A stretch of 64,000 bases of DNA from Dallia pectoralis (lineage: Eukaryota > Chordata > Actinopteri > Esociformes > Umbridae), in contig CM055740.1 of NCBI GenBank assembly GCA_029465975.1, positions 8,022,234 to 8,086,233 on the forward strand, read 5' to 3'. The translations under genes were made by a program, and so were the position numbers. The notes under the pieces are model-generated. The model was not told the DNA's origin. It saw nothing but the letters and a program-made list of their open reading frames with translations, and made no database searches. This document shows, in pieces, positions 61,401 to 64,000 of the stretch (within the stretch, counting starts at the first letter, position 1; every line of letters begins with the position of its first letter).

Positions 61401-63884
61401 CTTATATGATCCGTTTTAGGTGACTGGTCAATGTCTGTGTCGTGCGGAGTTTGGAGGCCGACAGTGTGACGAGTGTGGGGAGAACCACTTTGGGAACCCT
61501 GACCTGCAGTGTGTCTGTAAGTTGTGGCGTGTTTCACGTTTCACTACAAAGGAGGTGCAAAATCACCAGGAGGCTCACTTCCCTTTCTATCCCGTCTTGT
61601 TAGCCTGCGACTGTAACACGGCGGGCACCGGCCGCCCGGCCTGTGACCCGTTCACCGGTGAGTGCCTGTGTCGCGTCGGCGTGACCGGCATTCTATGTGA
61701 CGAGTGTGCCCCCGGGTATGACCAGAACTTCCCCGCCTGCCCCCCATGCCACGCCTGCGCACACCTGGTGGCGAAAAACGTCAGTGACATCCAACTCGCC
61801 GTCCGGAGGATGCACAACCACACCTTACGCTACGGCGATCAGCCGATGCCTGGAGACGGTGGTCGTTTGGAACGCATGCTGGAGATGCGCTCCAAGCTGG
61901 ACAGCCTGGCCAACCTGACAGGGGACTCTATGCCTCTGTTCATAGAGGCGCAAAACCTGTGCGATAGGCTCTTGTATGTTGAAAGCAGTTTCTCTATTCA
62001 TTTGGGAACGTATTTGCTGTGCCCAGACATTGGCAGTTACTGCGGCGTTGTGACATTACCCTATGTTTTTTTTCTTCGTTTTTTCACAGAAATCTCAAAG
62101 ACACCATCGATCCCAATACAATAATCCTGGATCCGACGTCTTCTCTGAACACTGAGATCAACAACATTCGACACGAGTTCACGAACCTGTTGGAGAACTT
62201 AAAGCACAATGCCAGCAAAGATCCGGGAGTTGACACAGCAGAATTGCAGAGTATATATGGCTTATTACTTATACAGCTGTCTTGAAAATGATTTGTTATT
62301 TCACTGTGAAAATAGGGGGTCTGACTTGTGGTGACTTTTATTTTGATCTTAATCCAGAGGTCCTAGAAACGATCAGGAAGCATCATGCAGACTTCCTGAT
62401 TGATCAAAAGAAGGTAAAGGACGCTGAGAGGGCCCTGGAAAACTCCATGGACACACGGCAGGAGATTAAGAAACATCTGGCTGACTGCGGCAGCTTGGAG
62501 GAGATGGAAAAGCTGGAGAACGATGTCAAGGCACTAAGTGTCCTTAACCTCAATGAAAAAGTGAGTACCTCATTGTCGAACTAGAACTCTCCCCTAAACA
62601 TGGACTTGATCACTATGGTCTATCTGACCTGAATCACTACGTTCTACCTGACCTGAATCACTACAGCCTATCTGACCTGAATCACTACGTTCTACCTGAC
62701 CTGAATCACTATGGCCTATCTGACCTGAATCACTATGGCCTATCTGACCTGAATCACTACGGCCTATCTGACCTGAATCACTACGGTCTATCTGACCTGA
62801 ATCACTACGGTCTATCTGACCTGAATCACTACGGTCTATCTGACCTGAATCACTATGGCCTATCTGACCTGAATCACTACGGACTATCTGACCTGAATCA
62901 CTACGGTCTATCTGACCTGAATCACTATGGCCTATCTGACCTGAATCACTACGGTCTATCTGACCTGAATCACTACGGCCTATCTGACCTGAATCACTAT
63001 GGCCTATCTGATCTGAATCACTATGACCTATCTGACCTGAATCACTACTGCCTCTCTGACCTGAATCACTACGGCCTTTCTGACCTGAATCACTACGGTC
63101 TATATGACCTGAATCACTACGGTCTATCTGACCTGAATCACTACGGTCTCTCTGACCTGAATCACTACGGTCTATCTGACCTGAATCACTACAAACATTA
63201 AATTAAAGTCAAGCACTTCAAATATCAAATATATTCTTATCATGAAACAATAATTTCTCTAAATATTCACTATAAAATAAGTATATAACGATATACATAG
63301 TCTAACCGGTGACCAGATTCTTGTTCAAACCACTTGGGTTTATACGTGATGTGTTAAGTGCAACTGTTTGCATTGAGCCATGGGAATATTCTGATTTAAC
63401 CAACGGTACAATGTCCTGCTCCTAGATCTGCGGTGAGCCGGGTGTGGGTGAATGCTCCAAGTCAGGGTGTGGGGGTGCGCTGTGTCGACACCCGTCTGGA
63501 GAGCGTGCGTGTGGGGGTCCCACGTGCGGCGGGAGCCTCCCTGTCAGCAAAAATGCCACAATCGTAGCAAAGCGAACATCAGATGACCTTGTCATCCTAC
63601 TCAACAAGCTGGAGGACTCCAAGCTCAAGGCATGGGCCCCGATACTACTCGCGTGTTTTGCTCAAGGATTTTTTTGACGAGTGTCATTTTTATACACACA
63701 ATAGTGTTTGACACAAGTATCAATGTGTGTCCTCTTTAGATAAACAAGAGTGAGATGATTACCAAGGACGCCCAAGAGCTGGCTGAGGTGTTAATGAGGA
63801 ACATCACTGACCGGAAGCAGAAGTTTGAGAGGGAGAAGAACGTCACCAAGGACTTGATCAAGAGGGCCAAAGATTTTCTCACCA
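51250..63884 (+). CDS. lamb4: laminin subunit beta-4-like, 28 exons visible, 5' and 3' incomplete
   Basis: Secreted basement-membrane laminin beta chain. Exons: 51250-51407, 52897-53029, 54545-54618, 54795-54983, 55093-55156, 55238-55452, 56188-56308, 56410-56598, 56774-56929, 57006-57118, 57366-57445, 57720-57870, 57966-58157, 58258-58443, 58585-58697, 58954-59074, 59186-59357, 59567-59710, 59936-60167, 60548-60705, 60795-61019, 61105-61322, 61420-61516, 61604-61973, 62090-62250, 62358-62560, 63426-63629 and 63740-63884. These give 4584 nt, about 1528 codons, all in phase. Order is LN, five LE, laminin IV type B, eight LE, coiled coil. LDFYLYEAE and the beta-knob sequence match human LAMB4 better than LAMB1 or LAMB2 as I recall them. 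The first exon here starts in phase with two bases and near the end of a signal peptide, so at least one exon is missing upstream. The gene runs off the right edge. Confidence 0.85.
53045..53792. repeat. 11-bp minisatellite in lamb4 intron 2
   Basis: About 66 copies of (a/t)gtgagaagtc with C(A/T)GTGAG variants. It starts about 20 bases after the donor at 53030. Confidence 0.95.
55375..57825 (+). CDS. lamb4: lamb4 exons for LE modules 1-5
   Basis: Five laminin-type EGF-like modules with the eight-cysteine pattern are read from the end of exon 55238-55452 through 56188-56308, 56410-56598, 56774-56929, 57006-57118, 57366-57445 and the start of 57720-57870. Typical pieces are CVCRHNTVGTNCERC, CNCHGHSDTCHFD, CVCKENVGGGRCDRC and CVCQILATGPMCDEC. 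Module 5 is the usual partial one that runs into the laminin IV domain. Exon borders fall at the same phase as in other beta chains. Confidence 0.87.
55513..56169. repeat. 16-bp minisatellite in lamb4 intron 6
   Basis: About 41 copies of ctgtttctcatgcgat, with gtgat, gccat and cttttt variants. It ends about 20 bases before the acceptor at 56187, so the branch-point region is probably within it. Confidence 0.95.
57232..57296. repeat. short 12-bp tandem repeat in a lamb4 intron
   Basis: Five copies of actaatgtctcg/c between exons ending 57118 and starting 57366; an (AT)n run lies just upstream at 57192-57208. Confidence 0.8.
57826..59357 (+). CDS. lamb4: lamb4 exons for the laminin IV type B domain
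   Basis: The globular domain specific to beta chains interrupts the LE rod. It is encoded by the 3' part of 57720-57870 (LDFYLYEAENAAAL), 57966-58157, 58258-58443 (WTGPGFVRVLDGAGL), 58585-58697, 58954-59074 (HSSSHILIDS) and 59186-59357 (MGLIPTIESVQDFCS). All exons join in frame. Exon 57966-58157 has no counterpart in the human beta chains I can recall and is listed separately. Confidence 0.85.
57966..58157 (+). CDS. lamb4: lamb4 proline-rich, polybasic extra exon (phase 0-0, 64 codons)
   Basis: An exon of 192 nt with good acceptor (CCCAG) and donor (CAG|GTACTT) inserts 64 residues into the laminin IV domain. Its first half is a PEPQPT/PGPHP proline-rich stretch with a short imperfect repeat. 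Its end is strongly basic (RRSRRRRQGQ), which fits furin-type R-x-R/K-R sites. A lone cysteine lies in VCEEYYKQQGYD. Because both ends are phase 0 the exon could be skipped without a frameshift. Inclusion in mRNA is predicted only from splice sites and frame. Confidence 0.7.
59463..59547. repeat. TG-rich microsatellite just before a lamb4 exon
   Basis: Period of about 31 bp: (TG)n with TCTG and TTTGTTTG inserts, three copies, ending about 20 bases before the acceptor at 59566. Confidence 0.9.
59567..61755 (+). CDS. lamb4: lamb4 exons for LE modules 6-13
   Basis: Exons 59567-59710, 59936-60167, 60548-60705, 60795-61019, 61105-61322, 61420-61516 and the start of 61604-61973 encode eight cysteine-rich LE modules. 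Examples are CDCKPNVIGRCCDSC, CPCRREVGGRRCDQC, CLRCLHNTHGAHCQNC, CPCRAGVTGTLCDEC and CLCRVGVTGILCDEC. With the first five this gives the thirteen expected of a laminin beta chain. The exon ending at 61322 is followed by GC instead of GT. Confidence 0.86.
61756..63884 (+). CDS. lamb4: lamb4 exons for coiled-coil domains II/I and the beta-knob
   Basis: The end of exon 61604-61973 and exons 62090-62250, 62358-62560, 63426-63629 and 63740-63884 encode the start of the heptad-rich region that pairs with alpha and gamma chains. The exon 63426-63629 carries the cysteine-rich beta-knob (CGEPG...CGGALC...CGGPTCGGS), a hallmark of beta chains. N-glycosylation sequons (NHT, NLT, NAS, NAT, NIT) are frequent. 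The exon at 63629 is followed by GC instead of GT. The reading frame is still open at the last donor, 63885. Confidence 0.83.
62600..63195. repeat. 24-bp minisatellite in lamb4 intron after 62560
   Basis: About 25 copies of ctatctgacctgaatcacta plus cggt or tggc. It begins within 50 bases of the donor. Confidence 0.95.
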
Positions 63885-64000
63885 GTCAGTGTGGAGGCCA
63901 CCTTACAGTAATCGATTTCCAAGCCACACCCCCCCCACATGCTGGTTTTGTTGACTTGAGTCTGTCTGATGTTTCTGCTGACAGGTGATATGGTGGCACC

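Noticed and set aside
51250..63884. Assignment of the laminin gene to lamb1 or lamb2
   Set aside because: The laminin IV region and beta-knob sequence fit LAMB4 better as remembered; a tree would settle it.

Overview
This 64 kb window is nuclear DNA of a ray-finned fish. It holds spliced vertebrate genes with GT-AG introns, many teleost-type DNA transposon remnants (hAT, Tc1/mariner, MITEs), a tRNA-derived SINE and an extreme load of micro- and minisatellites. The HpaI-like SINE tail and one hAT MITE family resemble repeats I associate with pike/salmonid-type fishes; that lineage guess is inference. There are no prokaryotic or organellar genes.

Layout. Bases 1-26156 contain no gene I can support. 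They are AT-rich unique DNA with large tandem arrays (40-bp unit at 2.98-4.89 kb, mixed units at 7.68-8.40 kb, 79/80-bp unit at 13.78-15.31 kb, 15-bp unit at 18.29-18.72 kb, 29-bp unit at 24.76-25.12 kb), MITEs and decayed Tc1-like DNA. Then comes a conserved gene pair: rnf141 (five coding exons, + strand, 26157-27437), followed tail-to-tail by ampd3 (fourteen coding exons, - strand, 35337 down to 29859). Candidate alternative ampd3 5' exons lie at about 38.66, 41.04-41.10 and 42.06 kb. The rnf141/ampd3 neighbourhood matches human 11p15.

Upstream of ampd3 is a nest of transposons at 42829-45950. An outer hAT element with a perfect 8-bp target duplication contains a second hAT element that carries the decayed C-terminal half of a transposase, plus an AT-rich palindromic MITE. 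A decayed C2H2 zinc-finger gene (about 47.0-48.1 kb) follows, split by a 20-bp tandem array. From 51250 to the right edge runs a laminin beta chain gene, best matched to lamb4. Twenty-eight coding exons are visible, covering the LN domain, thirteen LE modules, the laminin IV type B domain and the start of the coiled coil with the beta-knob. Its signal-peptide exon is not found, and its 3' end is beyond the window.

The three genes are functionally unrelated: an E3-ligase-type RING protein, a cytosolic AMP deaminase and an extracellular matrix subunit. Exon phases add up for all three (227 codons for rnf141, 761 for ampd3, continuous frame for lamb4), which supports intact genes. I did not find a new multi-gene system. 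The most unusual items are the nested hAT insertion, a lamb4 exon encoding a proline-rich, polybasic insert, two apparent GC-AG introns in lamb4, the GATA-motif minisatellite, and a pair of diverged duplicated segments at 28.7 and 46.4 kb.
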